Below, in pieces: positions 1 to 9,573 of a DNA stretch of 64,000 nucleotides. The DNA is taken from positions 8,075,501-8,139,500 of the forward strand of contig NZ_CP063849.1 of assembly GCF_015277775.1 (NCBI RefSeq), written 5' to 3'. Each line of letters starts with the position of its first letter. The stretch's first letter is position 1. A program made the position numbers and the translations under genes. The stretch comes from Paludibaculum fermentans (GTDB lineage: Bacteria > Acidobacteriota > Terriglobia > Bryobacterales > Bryobacteraceae). The notes below the pieces were generated by a model. The model was not told where the DNA came from. It saw only the letters and a list, made by a program, of their open reading frames with translations, and searched no databases.

Positions 1-372
1 TTCGACATGCGCATGTTCTATGGCCGGTTGCTGCGCGACCAGAAACGCTATGACGATGCCGTGAAGCAGTTCTATGTTGCGGTGAACGCGAAGAAAGATT
101 CCCTCGAAGCCTGGAACGAATTCACCGCGATGCTCATCCTTCTGAAGAAGTACGATGCGGCGTTGACTGCGCTGGAGCAGGTGAAAGCCATGAACGGCGA
201 GACACCGGCGTATTATTACTTCCGGGCCACCATGTTCGACGCAATGGCGCAGCACAAGCCGGCTTTGGAGAACTATCTGAAGTTTCTGTCGATCAGTGAG
301 GGCAAGTTCCCGGACGAGGAATGGAAGGCCCGGCAGCGGGCCGATGCGCTCAAAAGGGTGGTGAATCGATGA
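1..372 (+). CDS. TPR-repeat protein, C-terminal part (5' end outside window)
   Basis: The frame is open from the first base, so this is the C-terminal ~123 residues of a longer protein. The helix pattern (paired helices with small/aromatic residues such as AWNEF and AYYYFRA) fits tetratricopeptide repeats, which mediate protein-protein contacts. The stop codon overlaps the start of the next gene (ATGA at 369-372), so the two are probably translated as a unit. Exact function cannot be told from this part. Family call is by pattern only. Confidence 0.6.
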   Translation, partial: FDMRMFYGRLLRDQKRYDDAVKQFYVAVNAKKDSLEAWNEFTAMLILLKKYDAALTALEQVKAMNGETPAYYYFRATMFDAMAQHKPALENYLKFLSISEGKFPDEEWKARQRADALKRVVNR

Positions 373-806
373 GAGGGCGGTTGTGGTTGACGGCCATTCT
401 GTTGGTGGGGTCCTCGCTTTTGCGGGCCGATGTGGAGGAGCTCAAAAAGGAGCCCGACCTGATCAAACGGTTTGATCGCTCGATCGAACTGGCTGAAGCC
501 GAGGCAAAGACCGCGAATACGCTGGTGAAGGAAAACGGCAGCCGGACCGAACTGATGCGTGCGCTCACCGAGATCGGGGCCGCTACGAAGCTGGCGCTGG
601 AGTCCCTGCGGGAGACCGGCAAGAAACCGGCCAAGCTGACCAAGCAGTATAAGAAAGGTGAGCTCAAGACGCAGGCGGTGATGCGGCAATTGAAGGATTT
701 GGTGCTGGCGCTCGGCTTCGAAGACCGGCCGGCCGCCGAGAAGATCCGCGACGAAGTGACGGTGACGCACGAAGAGTTCCTGCTCGGCGTCATGACCGGG
801 AAATGA
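369..806 (+). CDS. Small secreted hypothetical protein
   Basis: 145 residues. I start it at ATG 369, which overlaps the upstream stop (ATGA) and gives a clean signal peptide (basic MRGR, then hydrophobic LWLTAILLVGSSLLRA). An upstream in-frame start at 321 would bury that signal inside the TPR gene. The mature part is charged, lysine/glutamate-rich and probably helical. No known domain recognised. It lies between a TPR gene and a second exported helical protein in what looks like one transcription unit. Confidence 0.6.
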   Translation: MRGRLWLTAILLVGSSLLRADVEELKKEPDLIKRFDRSIELAEAEAKTANTLVKENGSRTELMRALTEIGAATKLALESLRETGKKPAKLTKQYKKGELKTQAVMRQLKDLVLALGFEDRPAAEKIRDEVTVTHEEFLLGVMTGK

Positions 807-819
807 GGAGGGACGAGGC

Positions 820-1506
820 ATGCGATTCCTATTGGCCCTGCTGCTGTTGGCCGCGCCGCTGGCGGCTCAAAAGGACTTTCTGACCGCCGATGAGACGGAC
901 CAGGTCCGCATCGTGCAGGATCCCGACGAACGCCTGGCGCTGTATGTGAAGTTCGCCCAGCAACGGATCTCGCTCTTGGACCAGCTCTTCGCGAAGCAGA
1001 AGGCGGGCCGCAGCGGCCTGATCCACGACACGCTAGAGCAGTACACCGAGATCATGGACGCCATCGACTCCTACATCGACAACAGCATCCACAAGCAGAA
1101 GCCCCCGACGTCCATGGGCCTGGTCGCCAAGGCTCAAAAGGAGATGGTCGCCCAGCTCGAGAAGTTTGCTGAGCTCGATCCGCCGGACAAGGGCCGCTAT
1201 CAGTTCGCGCTCGATCAGGCGATTGAAACCACCAAGGACAGCGTGGAGATCAATGAGCAGGATCTGAAGACCCGCACCCACGATGTGGAGATGCGCGAAG
1301 CCGAACTGAAGAAGCAGCGCGAAGAGTTGCTCACTCCGCAGGGCAAGGAAGAGGCGCAGAAGCAGCAGACGCGCATCGCCTCGGAGAAGGAGGGCGTCGC
1401 TCCGGGCAAGAAGAAGCCGTCGCTGCTCAAGCCGGGCGAGAAGCTGGGCGAAAGCATCCCCGATCCCAAGAGCTCGAAGGACGACAAGGACGGCAAGAAG
1501 AAGTAG
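820..1506 (+). CDS. Secreted charged coiled-coil hypothetical protein
   Basis: 228 residues, with signal peptide MRFLLALLLLAAPLAAQ and a purine-rich ribosome site (GAGGAGGGA) just upstream of ATG 820. The mature protein is strongly helical. A Glu/Lys/Gln-rich stretch at about residues 140-190 should form a coiled coil, and the C-terminal 40 residues are a disordered Lys/Asp/Ser tail ending in KDGKKK. It follows the previous small exported protein by 13 bp on the same strand, suggesting an operon. No family recognised; function unknown. Confidence 0.6.
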   Translation: MRFLLALLLLAAPLAAQKDFLTADETDQVRIVQDPDERLALYVKFAQQRISLLDQLFAKQKAGRSGLIHDTLEQYTEIMDAIDSYIDNSIHKQKPPTSMGLVAKAQKEMVAQLEKFAELDPPDKGRYQFALDQAIETTKDSVEINEQDLKTRTHDVEMREAELKKQREELLTPQGKEEAQKQQTRIASEKEGVAPGKKKPSLLKPGEKLGESIPDPKSSKDDKDGKKK

Positions 1507-1516
1507 CCCCGCCCGG

Positions 1517-2551
1517 CTACGGTTCGACGTTCTTGAGGATGTGCTCCGTCAGCAGCCGGTCGCTCAACTGGTGCGACCCGCGCACGCCGAAATTCGTGGT
1601 GGTGATGACCACGACCATGTCGAGGGAGGGGAAGACCGCGACCTTGTTTCCGCCGTTGCCCTGCATCAGGAACGCGCCATATTTCTTCGTGCCCACCGGG
1701 AATGCCTTCACCCACCAGAGATAGCCATACTCGGTGTCGTCGTCCACCTCGGCATGAGGTTTGGTGGAGGCGGTCACCCACTCTTTGGAGACGATCTGCC
1801 GGCCGTTGGCCTGGCCCCCATGCAGGTACAGCAGCCCGAGCTGCAACAGGTCGCGGCTCCTCAGTTCCAGCCCGCCGCCGGTCTGCGCAATGCCCATCGG
1901 TGAAAACTGCCACTCCGCCTTCTTGATGCCCAGCGGAGCGAACAGATTGGCCTCCGCAAAGGCGGGTACAGTGGAGCGCGTCGCCCGCTCAATCACGCCG
2001 CCCAGCGTTGTCACCCCCGCCGTGCAGTAGCTGAAACTGCGGCCATACGGCGAGTCCTTGGGCTTCTTCACCCAGGCCGGGAAGCCGCGCACCGGCAGGT
2101 CGAGCGTAAACTTGATCCAGTCTTCGATCAGGTACATGCGCTCCTCGTTGCCGCGGGAATACTGATTCTCGTCACTGCACTCCAGCAGCGAACTCATCGT
2201 GAGCAGATCTTCCACCGTGATCTTCTCCTTGCGCGGATCGGGGTTGGCCACCGGGTGTTTATCGGGGAAGAACGCGAACACCGGCGCGTCCACGCCCGAG
2301 AGCAGCTTCCTGTCGATGGCGATGCCGATCAGCATGCTGGCGACCGTCTTGGTGGCCGACCGCGTATTCCGCAGCGCCTCCGGTCCGCCTTTGTCGAAGT
2401 ACTCTTCATAGACGATGGAGCCGTGCCGGGCGACCACCACGCTGGTGATCTCCTTGAACTCGCCGGCCCGGATGGCCTGCGTCATGGGGGCGAGCGCCTG
2501 GGCCGATGCGATTCCAGCGGCGGCCAGCACGAGTAGGAAGCTGCGAAGCAT
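1517..2551 (-). CDS. Secreted serine hydrolase, beta-lactamase/class C (PBP-like) family
   Basis: 344 residues. Start set at ATG 2551, which gives a signal peptide ([18 protein letters not shown]); the open frame runs further upstream, but only over the antisense of the AraC gene. The catalytic SxxK is SATK (Ser65, Lys68). A second motif, YCT, sits where class C proteins have YxN, so the Asn is replaced by Thr. Such proteins are esterases, peptidases or amidases acting in the periplasm; the substrate cannot be told. The AraC-type regulator lies 56 bp upstream on the same strand and may control it. Confidence 0.8.
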   Translation of the reverse strand: MLRSFLLVLAAAGIASAQALAPMTQAIRAGEFKEITSVVVARHGSIVYEEYFDKGGPEALRNTRSATKTVASMLIGIAIDRKLLSGVDAPVFAFFPDKHPVANPDPRKEKITVEDLLTMSSLLECSDENQYSRGNEERMYLIEDWIKFTLDLPVRGFPAWVKKPKDSPYGRSFSYCTAGVTTLGGVIERATRSTVPAFAEANLFAPLGIKKAEWQFSPMGIAQTGGGLELRSRDLLQLGLLYLHGGQANGRQIVSKEWVTASTKPHAEVDDDTEYGYLWWVKAFPVGTKKYGAFLMQGNGGNKVAVFPSLDMVVVITTTNFGVRGSHQLSDRLLTEHILKNVEP

Positions 2552-2607
2552 GTCCTGAGTATTGGCCGGAAGGGCGGGTTCTGTCTTGTACCAGCGGAGC
2601 GGATTGG

Positions 2608-3441
2608 TCAGCGGGCAACATGCGCGCGGCGGTATTCGCTCGGCGACACGGCGAACGCCTTGCGAAAGGCCTTGGAGAAGTGGCTTTGGTCCGCGAAGCC
2701 CGCGTCCAGGGCAATCTCCGCGATGGGCTGTGCGTGACGCCGCAGCAGCCCGGCCGCGTGCTCCAGCCGGCAGTGCCGCAGATAGTCGCCAGGCGTGCAC
2801 TGGTAGAACTCCCGGAACGTCCGGGCCAGGTGGACGGGATGAACACCCACGGCCTGGGCGATCTCCGAGACGCCGATGTTCTCGGCACAACGATCGTGGA
2901 TCAGGTCTCGCGCGGTCTTCAGCCACGAGGGTGGTTGACGGTGCGGGCGGTCCGCCGCCCGCGCCATCTCCGCCATCAGCTCCAGGCACAGTCCTTCGGC
3001 GGCCAGCGGAGAAACCTGGTCCCACTGGCGGCACTCGTGGAACAAACGCTGCGCCAGTTGCAGCGGCGGACCTGACCGGAAGGCGGTGGGCTGGTCCAGG
3101 GGCTCCAGGAACTGCCGGATCCGCTGCAGGCTCTCGCCGGATACCGAGATCGTCAGAAAGCGCCCGTCCAGCGCGTGGAAGCGGTCCCGGTGCGTGGTCC
3201 CAGGCGGATTGTAGATCAGCAGCGGCGGCCGGCAGAGGGGCGGGGCCTTGGCCGCGGTGGAGATATACGTGCCATCCAGCAGCAGCACGAGATGCGCGTC
3301 TTCATGGGTATGCCGTGCGACCTCTTCCGCCGGCACGGTGGGCGTCAGTTCAGAGAGCGCGAACCCGCCAGCCTCTCGCTTCGAGGCACAGGCGCCAAGA
3401 AACTGGCCATGCGGCAGGACGAACGCGGCTCGTGGATCCAT
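2608..3441 (-). CDS. AraC-family transcriptional regulator
   Basis: 277 residues. The N-terminal ~140 residues form a cupin-like sensing domain (histidines in HTHEDAH, then a [12 protein letters not shown] turn). The C-terminal ~100 residues carry the two helix-turn-helix units of the AraC family, including the conserved stretches [14 protein letters not shown] and [15 protein letters not shown]. The first domain would bind a small ligand, the second DNA. It lies directly upstream of, and co-oriented with, the serine hydrolase gene, its most likely target or operon partner. The effector is unknown. Confidence 0.9.
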   Translation of the reverse strand: MDPRAAFVLPHGQFLGACASKREAGGFALSELTPTVPAEEVARHTHEDAHLVLLLDGTYISTAAKAPPLCRPPLLIYNPPGTTHRDRFHALDGRFLTISVSGESLQRIRQFLEPLDQPTAFRSGPPLQLAQRLFHECRQWDQVSPLAAEGLCLELMAEMARAADRPHRQPPSWLKTARDLIHDRCAENIGVSEIAQAVGVHPVHLARTFREFYQCTPGDYLRHCRLEHAAGLLRRHAQPIAEIALDAGFADQSHFSKAFRKAFAVSPSEYRRAHVAR

Positions 3442-3482
3442 GAAGGGTATACGCGCCCGCGGACGGCGTGGTTCAACCCGCG

Positions 3483-4565
3483 CTAAGCCTGTTTGATCTC
3501 GAGCTCGACCATCGGCTGCGTATACTCCTCGCGCAGCATGCGGAAGACGGCGATGGCGACGGAGAAAATCACCGGTCCGGCGAACAGGCCGATGAAACCG
3601 AAGGCTTGCAATCCGCCCATCAGGGCGAAGAAAACGACCAGGGTATTCATGTCCGTGCGCCCGCTCAGCACCATGGGCCGCACGATGTTATCGGACATGC
3701 TGATGGCCAGGATGCCCCACAGCAGCATGAACAGCGCCTTGCCCCATGCGCCGTGGGCCAGCAGGATCAGCGCGGCCGGCGCCCAGACGATGGCGGTACC
3801 GGCCAGCGGCAGCAGCGAGCAGATGGCCGCAACGGAACCCCACAGGAACGGCGCGTGCAATCCGGTAAACCAGAACGCCAGGCCCGTGAGCACGCCCTGG
3901 ACGACGCCAACGGCCACGAATCCATAGACGTTCGCCACGATGGCGTCCGAGATCGTCTGCAACAGCTCTCTGGTCCGCGATTCCGGCAGGGGCATCCATC
4001 GAAGAATCCCAGCCCAGATCGCATTTCCTTCCAGGAACAGAAAGAACATGACGAAGATGCTCAGCACCAGGTCGCCCAGCGTGCTGGTCAGGTTGCCCAG
4101 CAGCGAGCCGCTCCATTGCAGCAGCGAGGAGCTCATGGTTTGCATGCGCTGCAGGACCGCCGCCTGCACGTTGGGTGCCGGCATGCCCGTCTTCGCCGCC
4201 ACCCACTGCACCGGCGGATCCAGCAGATCGTTAAGATACTGGCCCCAGCCGCCCTTTTCCGCGCTCTGCTGGGCCAGTTGATTGTAGGTCGTGCCCGCCT
4301 CGTTGATGATGGTGACGGTCAGCATGGCCAAGGGCACCAGAACGGCTGTGATCATCAGGAACGTGGTGAGAATCGCCGAAAGGGCAGGCCGCTTCAACCG
4401 CGACGAGATGGCGTGGTACAGGGGTTGAGCGGCGATCGCCAGCACGAGCGCGAAGAAAATGGGATGCAGGAACGGCAGCAGCAGCACATATACGAGAGCC
4501 GCGGCGGCAACCGCCAGAGCGGTCAGGGCGATCAGCGATCGACTCGGGCCGGAAGACTCAGTCAT
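3483..4565 (-). CDS. AI-2E/PerM-family membrane transporter
   Basis: 360 residues with about seven to eight membrane segments: two near the N-terminus (about residues 10-55), a soluble middle part, then a C-terminal group. The family signature is visible: an N-terminal hydrophobic pair with FFALVLAIAAQPLY and a C-terminal GILAISMSDNIVRPMVL. Members (PF01594) are reported as exporters of autoinducer-2 or as Na+/H+ antiporters, so the substrate here is open. The gene ends the run SpoIIE phosphatase-K+ channel-Nnr-TsaE-permease, 5 bp after TsaE, and is probably co-transcribed. Confidence 0.85.
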   Translation of the reverse strand: MTESSGPSRSLIALTALAVAAAALVYVLLLPFLHPIFFALVLAIAAQPLYHAISSRLKRPALSAILTTFLMITAVLVPLAMLTVTIINEAGTTYNQLAQQSAEKGGWGQYLNDLLDPPVQWVAAKTGMPAPNVQAAVLQRMQTMSSSLLQWSGSLLGNLTSTLGDLVLSIFVMFFLFLEGNAIWAGILRWMPLPESRTRELLQTISDAIVANVYGFVAVGVVQGVLTGLAFWFTGLHAPFLWGSVAAICSLLPLAGTAIVWAPAALILLAHGAWGKALFMLLWGILAISMSDNIVRPMVLSGRTDMNTLVVFFALMGGLQAFGFIGLFAGPVIFSVAIAVFRMLREEYTQPMVELEIKQA

Positions 4566-4570
4566 CTGCT

Positions 4571-5002
4571 TCAGGGTAGCTCAGTGACCGTCAGGACACG
4601 CGTTTCTTCCTCGATGGCCTCGATCCGGATCTCGATCCGTTCCGCCGGCAACAGGGCCGGGAAGCGCTCCGCCCATTCCAGCAGGACGACCGCCCGGCGC
4701 GAGAAGATCTCCTCCAGGCCGAGCGTCTCCACCTCCTCCATCGTGTCCAGGCGGTACAGGTCGATGTGATAGAGATCCCCCTCCTCGCCGTATTCGTGGA
4801 TCAGCGGAAACGTCGGGCTCGAGACGTCGTCCGCCCTGGCGGAGCCCAGCCCTTCGGCAATGCCCTTGGCCAGTGTGGTCTTGCCCGCCCCCAGATTGCC
4901 GATCAGCAGGACGATGCACGGCCGGGGCCAGCGGGCGGCCAGCACGCGGCCCAGTTCAATGGTCTCTTCCTCGTTCGCGGTGGTGTAGCGTGTGCTGGTC
5001 AT
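4571..5002 (-). CDS. tsaE: tRNA threonylcarbamoyladenosine biosynthesis ATPase TsaE
   Basis: 143 residues, the usual TsaE length. A Walker A loop (GNLGAGKTT, residues 35-43) is followed by SSPTF and the HIDLYRL stretch typical of the family. TsaE is the ATPase that drives the TsaB/TsaD machinery in t6A modification of ANN-decoding tRNAs, in the cytoplasm. Its start overlaps the stop of the upstream nnr gene by four bases (ATGA, 4999-5002), so translation is coupled. nnr-tsaE adjacency is common in bacteria and supports the call. Confidence 0.95.
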   Translation of the reverse strand: MTSTRYTTANEEETIELGRVLAARWPRPCIVLLIGNLGAGKTTLAKGIAEGLGSARADDVSSPTFPLIHEYGEEGDLYHIDLYRLDTMEEVETLGLEEIFSRRAVVLLEWAERFPALLPAERIEIRIEAIEEETRVLTVTELP

Positions 5003-6471
5003 GCCTGTGTTTCGCGGATGGCGGCCGGCAGATACCGGATCAGGTCCGTCGCCGTCAACGACTGTTCAGTCAGCGCCGCCGCGCCCAACTCGCCGGATCG
5101 CCCGTGCAGCCACACCGCGGCCAGCACGGCCTGTTCCCGCCGGTCGGGCCACTGCGCCATCAGGCCGGCAATCAGGCCGGTGAGGATGTCCCCGCTGCCT
5201 GCCGTGGCCATGGCGGGCGTACCGCTGGGGTTGAGGAAGGCCCGTCCATCGGGGAAGGCCACCACCGTGCGCTGGCCCTTCAGCACCAGCACCACATTCC
5301 TTTCCATCGCGAACTTGCGCGCGACGCCCACGCGATCTGCCTGGATGTCCGTCGTCTTGCAGCCGGCCAGCCGCGACATCTCACCCGGATGCGGCGTCAG
5401 CACGCGCCACGGTCCCGGCCCATGAAACGCAGTGCCGGCCAGCGCATTGAGTCCATCCGCGTCGATCACCAGCGGCAGCGCGGATTGTGCGAACAAACGC
5501 TGCGCGACCCCCGCCAGATCCGGTTCCTGGCCCAGGCCCGGCCCAATCGCGAGCACGTCCTTACCGCCCGGATCCTGCCCGATCGACTGGGTCATCAGTT
5601 CCGGAGCCAGCGCCGTCACCGTCCGCCGCTCTTCTTCCGCCGTTGCCACGGTCACCAGCCCCGCGCCGATCTTCAAAGCAGCCAGGCCGGACATCGCCGC
5701 CGCGCCGCCTTTGCCCGGGGCGCCCCCAATCACCAGAACATGCCCGAAATCACCCTTATGCGAACCAGCAGGCCGCGGCTCGAACAGCCGCCGGAACTGA
5801 CGCGGCTCCACGACATTCAGCCAGTACTCCGGACTCTTGTCCATCAGCGACAGAGGAGTGCCAATCTGCACCACATGCAGCCGGCCCACCCGGTCGCAGG
5901 TGGGTGGCACCACCTGTTCCAGCTTGGGCGCCGTAAATGTGACCGTATCCGCGGCCCGCACCGATTCACCGCCGTCGAACAAACCCGAAGGCACGTCCAC
6001 GCTCACCACCGTGGCGCCCGGGAAGCCGCCGTTGATCTCGCGAATCCACTCCAGCGCCGGACTGCGCGCCGGACCCTGCAGGCCAGTGCCCAGCAGCGCG
6101 TCGATGACCAGCGTCGCCGCGCGCATCCGCGGCTCCAGCGTCCGTGTCACGCGCGTGCCCGTCACCTGCAGCATTTTCCAGTTGGTGGCCGAGTCGTCCT
6201 TGAACTCCGTCGGCGGATAGGCCAGGATCACGTCCAGCGAACGCGGCTTGAAGCGGATGCTCAACTGCCGGGCAATCACCAGCCCGTCACCGCCATTGTT
6301 GCCCTTGCCGCACACCACCACGATGCGATGCTGGTCCAGCGGGCCGTAGTTCCGTTCCAGGAACTCCACAAAGCGGCAGCCCGCGTTCTCCATCAGCACA
6401 AGACCGGGAATGCCCGCTTCCATCGTGAGACGGTCGATCTCACGCATCTGTGCGCCGGTGAGTACTTTCAT
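4999..6471 (-). CDS. nnr: Bifunctional NAD(P)H-hydrate epimerase/ADP-dependent dehydratase
   Basis: 490 residues with both repair domains. The N-terminal ~210 residues are the epimerase (GLVLMENAGCRFVEF and the phosphate loop GKGNNGGDGLV). The C-terminal ~280 residues are the ribokinase-like dehydratase (GGAPGKGGAAAMSGLAAL, then ATAGSGDILTGLIAGL). The enzyme repairs hydrated NADH and NADPH: the epimerase interconverts R and S forms and the dehydratase removes water using ADP or ATP. It overlaps tsaE by 4 bp and follows the K+-channel gene by 13 bp, within the five-gene run. Confidence 0.95.
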   Translation of the reverse strand: MKVLTGAQMREIDRLTMEAGIPGLVLMENAGCRFVEFLERNYGPLDQHRIVVVCGKGNNGGDGLVIARQLSIRFKPRSLDVILAYPPTEFKDDSATNWKMLQVTGTRVTRTLEPRMRAATLVIDALLGTGLQGPARSPALEWIREINGGFPGATVVSVDVPSGLFDGGESVRAADTVTFTAPKLEQVVPPTCDRVGRLHVVQIGTPLSLMDKSPEYWLNVVEPRQFRRLFEPRPAGSHKGDFGHVLVIGGAPGKGGAAAMSGLAALKIGAGLVTVATAEEERRTVTALAPELMTQSIGQDPGGKDVLAIGPGLGQEPDLAGVAQRLFAQSALPLVIDADGLNALAGTAFHGPGPWRVLTPHPGEMSRLAGCKTTDIQADRVGVARKFAMERNVVLVLKGQRTVVAFPDGRAFLNPSGTPAMATAGSGDILTGLIAGLMAQWPDRREQAVLAAVWLHGRSGELGAAALTEQSLTATDLIRYLPAAIRETQA

Positions 6472-6484
6472 GGTGTCCTCAGCC

Positions 6485-7495
6485 TTACGAGGCAGCCCCC
6501 GTCACACGGCTCTCCAAACGCCGCAGCGGCTCGTTCTCGCCCATCACGATGAGGTAGTCCTGCACCTCGATCAGCGCGTCCGCGGGGGGATTGAACACCA
6601 TCTTACCGTCCGCGCGGCGGATTGCCAGCACAATCACCTTCAGTTCACTGCGGATCCGCAGGTCGGCCAGCGACTTGCCCACCAGGTCGCTGCCCGTTCC
6701 CACTTCCAACTGTTCAATGCCGACATCGAGCCCGATATTGGTGGTGGCGAAGTCGAGAAACTGGCGGACGTGCGGCTTCAGCAGCGACTGCGCCAGGCGC
6801 GTGCCGGTCATAACGTACGGCGCGAAAACAGCGTCCGCGCCCACCTGCCGCATCTTCCGCTCCGCCTCTTCTTCCGCCGCGCGCGCAGCCACGCGGATCT
6901 TTGGATTCAGCGTCTTGGCCGAAATCACGGCAAACAGGTTGTCGGCGTCCGTCGCCAGGGCTGCGATCAGGCCACGCGCGTGCGTCACCCGGACCTCGTA
7001 GAGCGTCTCGTCGCGCGTGGAATCGCCCAGGCACGCCAGGTAGCCCGCGCGCATCGCCCAGTCCACACGGTCTTCCCTGCGGTCGATGATGACGAGCGGT
7101 ACGCCGGCCTGCCGCAGTTCCGCCGCCGAGCCCCGCCCCACACGGCCAAAGCCGCAGATGATGTAGTGATTCTCCAGCTTGTCGATCATCTTCTTTGCGC
7201 GCCTCTTCACCAACAGGTTGCCGAACTGCAGTTCGATGATGGTCTGCGTCATCACGCCCAGGGCCAGCAGCAGCATGCTGACGCTCAGCAGCATGTAGCC
7301 CGTATTGAACACCCGCGCCGCCTGGCTCAGCGGCCGGATCTCGCCATAGCCCACCGTGGTCATGGTCATGACGGCCATGTAGATGGCGTCCAGCACCGGG
7401 TAATCGGCGATGAAGATATACCCCAGCGTGCCCACGGTCACCGTGCCGGCGATGGCGGCGGCGACAAACCAGATGCGGCGAAACTGCGGGGTCAC
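6485..7495 (-). CDS. Two-TM potassium channel with RCK/TrkA-N domain
   Basis: 336 residues. Two membrane helices (about 8-30 and 66-88) flank a pore loop with selectivity filter TTVGYGE (residues 46-52). A cytosolic RCK domain follows, with Rossmann loop GFGRVG (115-120) and a C-terminal TrkA-C part. This matches ligand-gated prokaryotic K+ channels of the MthK type. The gene starts 4 bp after the SpoIIE phosphatase stop, so the two are almost certainly co-transcribed. The gating ligand (Ca2+, nucleotide) cannot be read from sequence. Confidence 0.92.
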   Translation of the reverse strand: MTPQFRRIWFVAAAIAGTVTVGTLGYIFIADYPVLDAIYMAVMTMTTVGYGEIRPLSQAARVFNTGYMLLSVSMLLLALGVMTQTIIELQFGNLLVKRRAKKMIDKLENHYIICGFGRVGRGSAAELRQAGVPLVIIDRREDRVDWAMRAGYLACLGDSTRDETLYEVRVTHARGLIAALATDADNLFAVISAKTLNPKIRVAARAAEEEAERKMRQVGADAVFAPYVMTGTRLAQSLLKPHVRQFLDFATTNIGLDVGIEQLEVGTGSDLVGKSLADLRIRSELKVIVLAIRRADGKMVFNPPADALIEVQDYLIVMGENEPLRRLESRVTGAAS

Positions 7496-7499
7496 GATC

Positions 7500-9506
7500 T
7501 CAGACCTTTCGCGCCAGCAACAACGTCATATCGTCCTGCAACTCCGACGAAGCCGTCCACTTCGTGACTTCCTCCACGATCCTGGCCGCGATCTCGGCCC
7601 CGTCTTTGTCGGCATGCGCCAGCAGCAGCGCGATCAGGCGATCCTCGCCAAACATCTCGCCGTATGCGTTCTCCGGCTCCGTGATGCCGTCCGTGTAGCA
7701 CACCAACAGATCGCCCGCTTCCAGCTTGACCCGGCTCTCGCTATATTCCGCAAACGGAAACGCACCCACCACCAGGCCGTTCGAATCCAGCAGCGTCGCC
7801 TTGCCGTCACGGACCAGGATGGGCGACAGGTGGCCGCCGTTCGTATAGCTCAGCGTGCTGGACACTTCGTCATAGACGCTGAAGAAGAACGTGGCGTACT
7901 TTTCCGGAGCCGTCGACAGATAGAGGTGCTGGTTCAGGTTCGACACCAACTGCGAAGGAGACACCCTCGGGGCCGCATAGCCCTCGCCCATCCCCACCGC
8001 GGCCGCGGTGGCCATCTCGGTGGAGTGGCGCAGTTCGCACCGCAGCGCCGATTGCAGCGTCGCCATCAGCAGCGCCGCCGAGATGCCTTTGCCCGCGACA
8101 TCCCCGATCACCAGCGCGAGCTGGCTGTCGCTGATGGTCTGGTAGTCGAAATAGTCGCCCGACACCATGCGCGCCGCCGTGCAGAAGGACGTCACCCGCA
8201 GCGAACCCAAGCCCGACATCGGCTTGGGATGCAGTTGATCCTGCACCTCGCGCGCGATCTCCAGCTCCGCCTGCATCTTCTGCCGCTCCTTCTCAGACTG
8301 CAGCAGCCGTTCCAGATTCCCCGCCATGATGTTGAATGACGTACCCAGTTCCGCCAACTGGTCGTTCCCATTCACCTGGATCCGGTGCGTCAGGTCGCCT
8401 TCGCGGATGTGCACCGTGGCTTCGTAGAGCTCGTGCACCGCCAGCGTCATCGTGCGCGACAGCGAGACGCCGATGTAGAACGAGATCACCTCCACCACCA
8501 GGAAGACGATGCCGCAGAAGGTGAAGAACACCAGCAGCGAAGGCACGTCTGTCCCGGTATCGGCGCTGAAAACGATCTTCATCGGCCCGGAGATGCGCGT
8601 CACCACCCCCAGGAAATTGGTCCGGCTGACACCCGGCTTCTCCCACACCGGCACGCCCAGCCGCACGCCCCATTTCAGGCGGAAGTCGAGGAAGCTGGTG
8701 GGACTCGGGACGCCCGTCGCCGCGACGGTGGCCGCATTGACTGCCTCCTCCGGCACCGGTGGATGCAGGCGGTAGTCGAGTTCCCGCGCCTCTTCCGCGG
8801 TCAGGCCGATCGGCGCCAGTTGGATATCGCCCAATTGCGGCACCAGTGACTGCAGAAACGTCCGCGTCACCGGCACCAGGATGACGACCTCCGTCTTCGG
8901 CCCACCGGTATGCGCCCACAGGAAGAACGTTTTGTCCCGCACCACCAGCCCGGCCGATTCCAGGTGGCCCGGCGGCGGCACTTCGAGTCTGGCGTCCTCC
9001 GGATAACGGACTTCTTTCCCGTCCTGGTCGTGGACCAGAATCTGCAAGCCGGGATAGCGGTCGTGGAAGATGAACCCGGATCGCTTCACGGCCTCCGCCC
9101 TCGATTGGGCCGAGACTCTCGCCAGCGAGACCGCCGTCTGCCGCAGCGAGTTCACCCGCCGGTCCATCTCCATGTTCAATAGATAGGCCGCAATCTGGCC
9201 CGAGATCATCCAGGCGCCCGTAATCGTCAGCACGGCCAGCAGCAGGATCGGGACCACCGCGATGAACAGATAAGCGACAATCAGCCGGTTGCGCAGCCGC
9301 CAGATGGCCCGCCGCACCAGCCGGACGCCTACTCTCCAAATCGTGGCGAACCCGAAAAAGACCGTAACGAGCAGCAGCAAAAGGCCCGGCAGCGAATCGA
9401 GACCACCCCGCCAATATAGGATGGCGGAGAGCGTAAAAAATACGGCAAAGAGCCTCTCGATCCAGCCAAGCGAACGGATGGGATTCAGCCAGCCTGAAAA
9501 GGCCAT
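7500..9506 (-). CDS. Membrane HAMP-SpoIIE (RsbU-type) PP2C phosphatase
   Basis: 668 residues: two N-terminal hydrophobic segments, a third near residue 80-105, a periplasmic sensor region, a membrane helix near residue 320 (FFTFCGIVFLVVEVISFYIG), a HAMP linker (EGDLTHRIQVNGNDQL), a short coiled coil (EIAREVQDQLHP) and a C-terminal PP2C/SpoIIE domain with VSGDYFDY and IGDVAGKGISAAL. Such proteins dephosphorylate anti-anti-sigma factors in partner-switching stress signalling. No anti-sigma or STAS gene lies nearby, so its target is elsewhere. It heads a minus-strand run that continues with a K+ channel 4 bp downstream. Confidence 0.92.
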   Translation of the reverse strand: MAFSGWLNPIRSLGWIERLFAVFFTLSAILYWRGGLDSLPGLLLLLVTVFFGFATIWRVGVRLVRRAIWRLRNRLIVAYLFIAVVPILLLAVLTITGAWMISGQIAAYLLNMEMDRRVNSLRQTAVSLARVSAQSRAEAVKRSGFIFHDRYPGLQILVHDQDGKEVRYPEDARLEVPPPGHLESAGLVVRDKTFFLWAHTGGPKTEVVILVPVTRTFLQSLVPQLGDIQLAPIGLTAEEARELDYRLHPPVPEEAVNAATVAATGVPSPTSFLDFRLKWGVRLGVPVWEKPGVSRTNFLGVVTRISGPMKIVFSADTGTDVPSLLVFFTFCGIVFLVVEVISFYIGVSLSRTMTLAVHELYEATVHIREGDLTHRIQVNGNDQLAELGTSFNIMAGNLERLLQSEKERQKMQAELEIAREVQDQLHPKPMSGLGSLRVTSFCTAARMVSGDYFDYQTISDSQLALVIGDVAGKGISAALLMATLQSALRCELRHSTEMATAAAVGMGEGYAAPRVSPSQLVSNLNQHLYLSTAPEKYATFFFSVYDEVSSTLSYTNGGHLSPILVRDGKATLLDSNGLVVGAFPFAEYSESRVKLEAGDLLVCYTDGITEPENAYGEMFGEDRLIALLLAHADKDGAEIAARIVEEVTKWTASSELQDDMTLLLARKV

Positions 9507-9573
9507 TCGGGTATCAGATTACTAGATTTCGGGCCTGTGGTCTTTGTGCTAGGCAACTGAGCCTGGATTCCAC

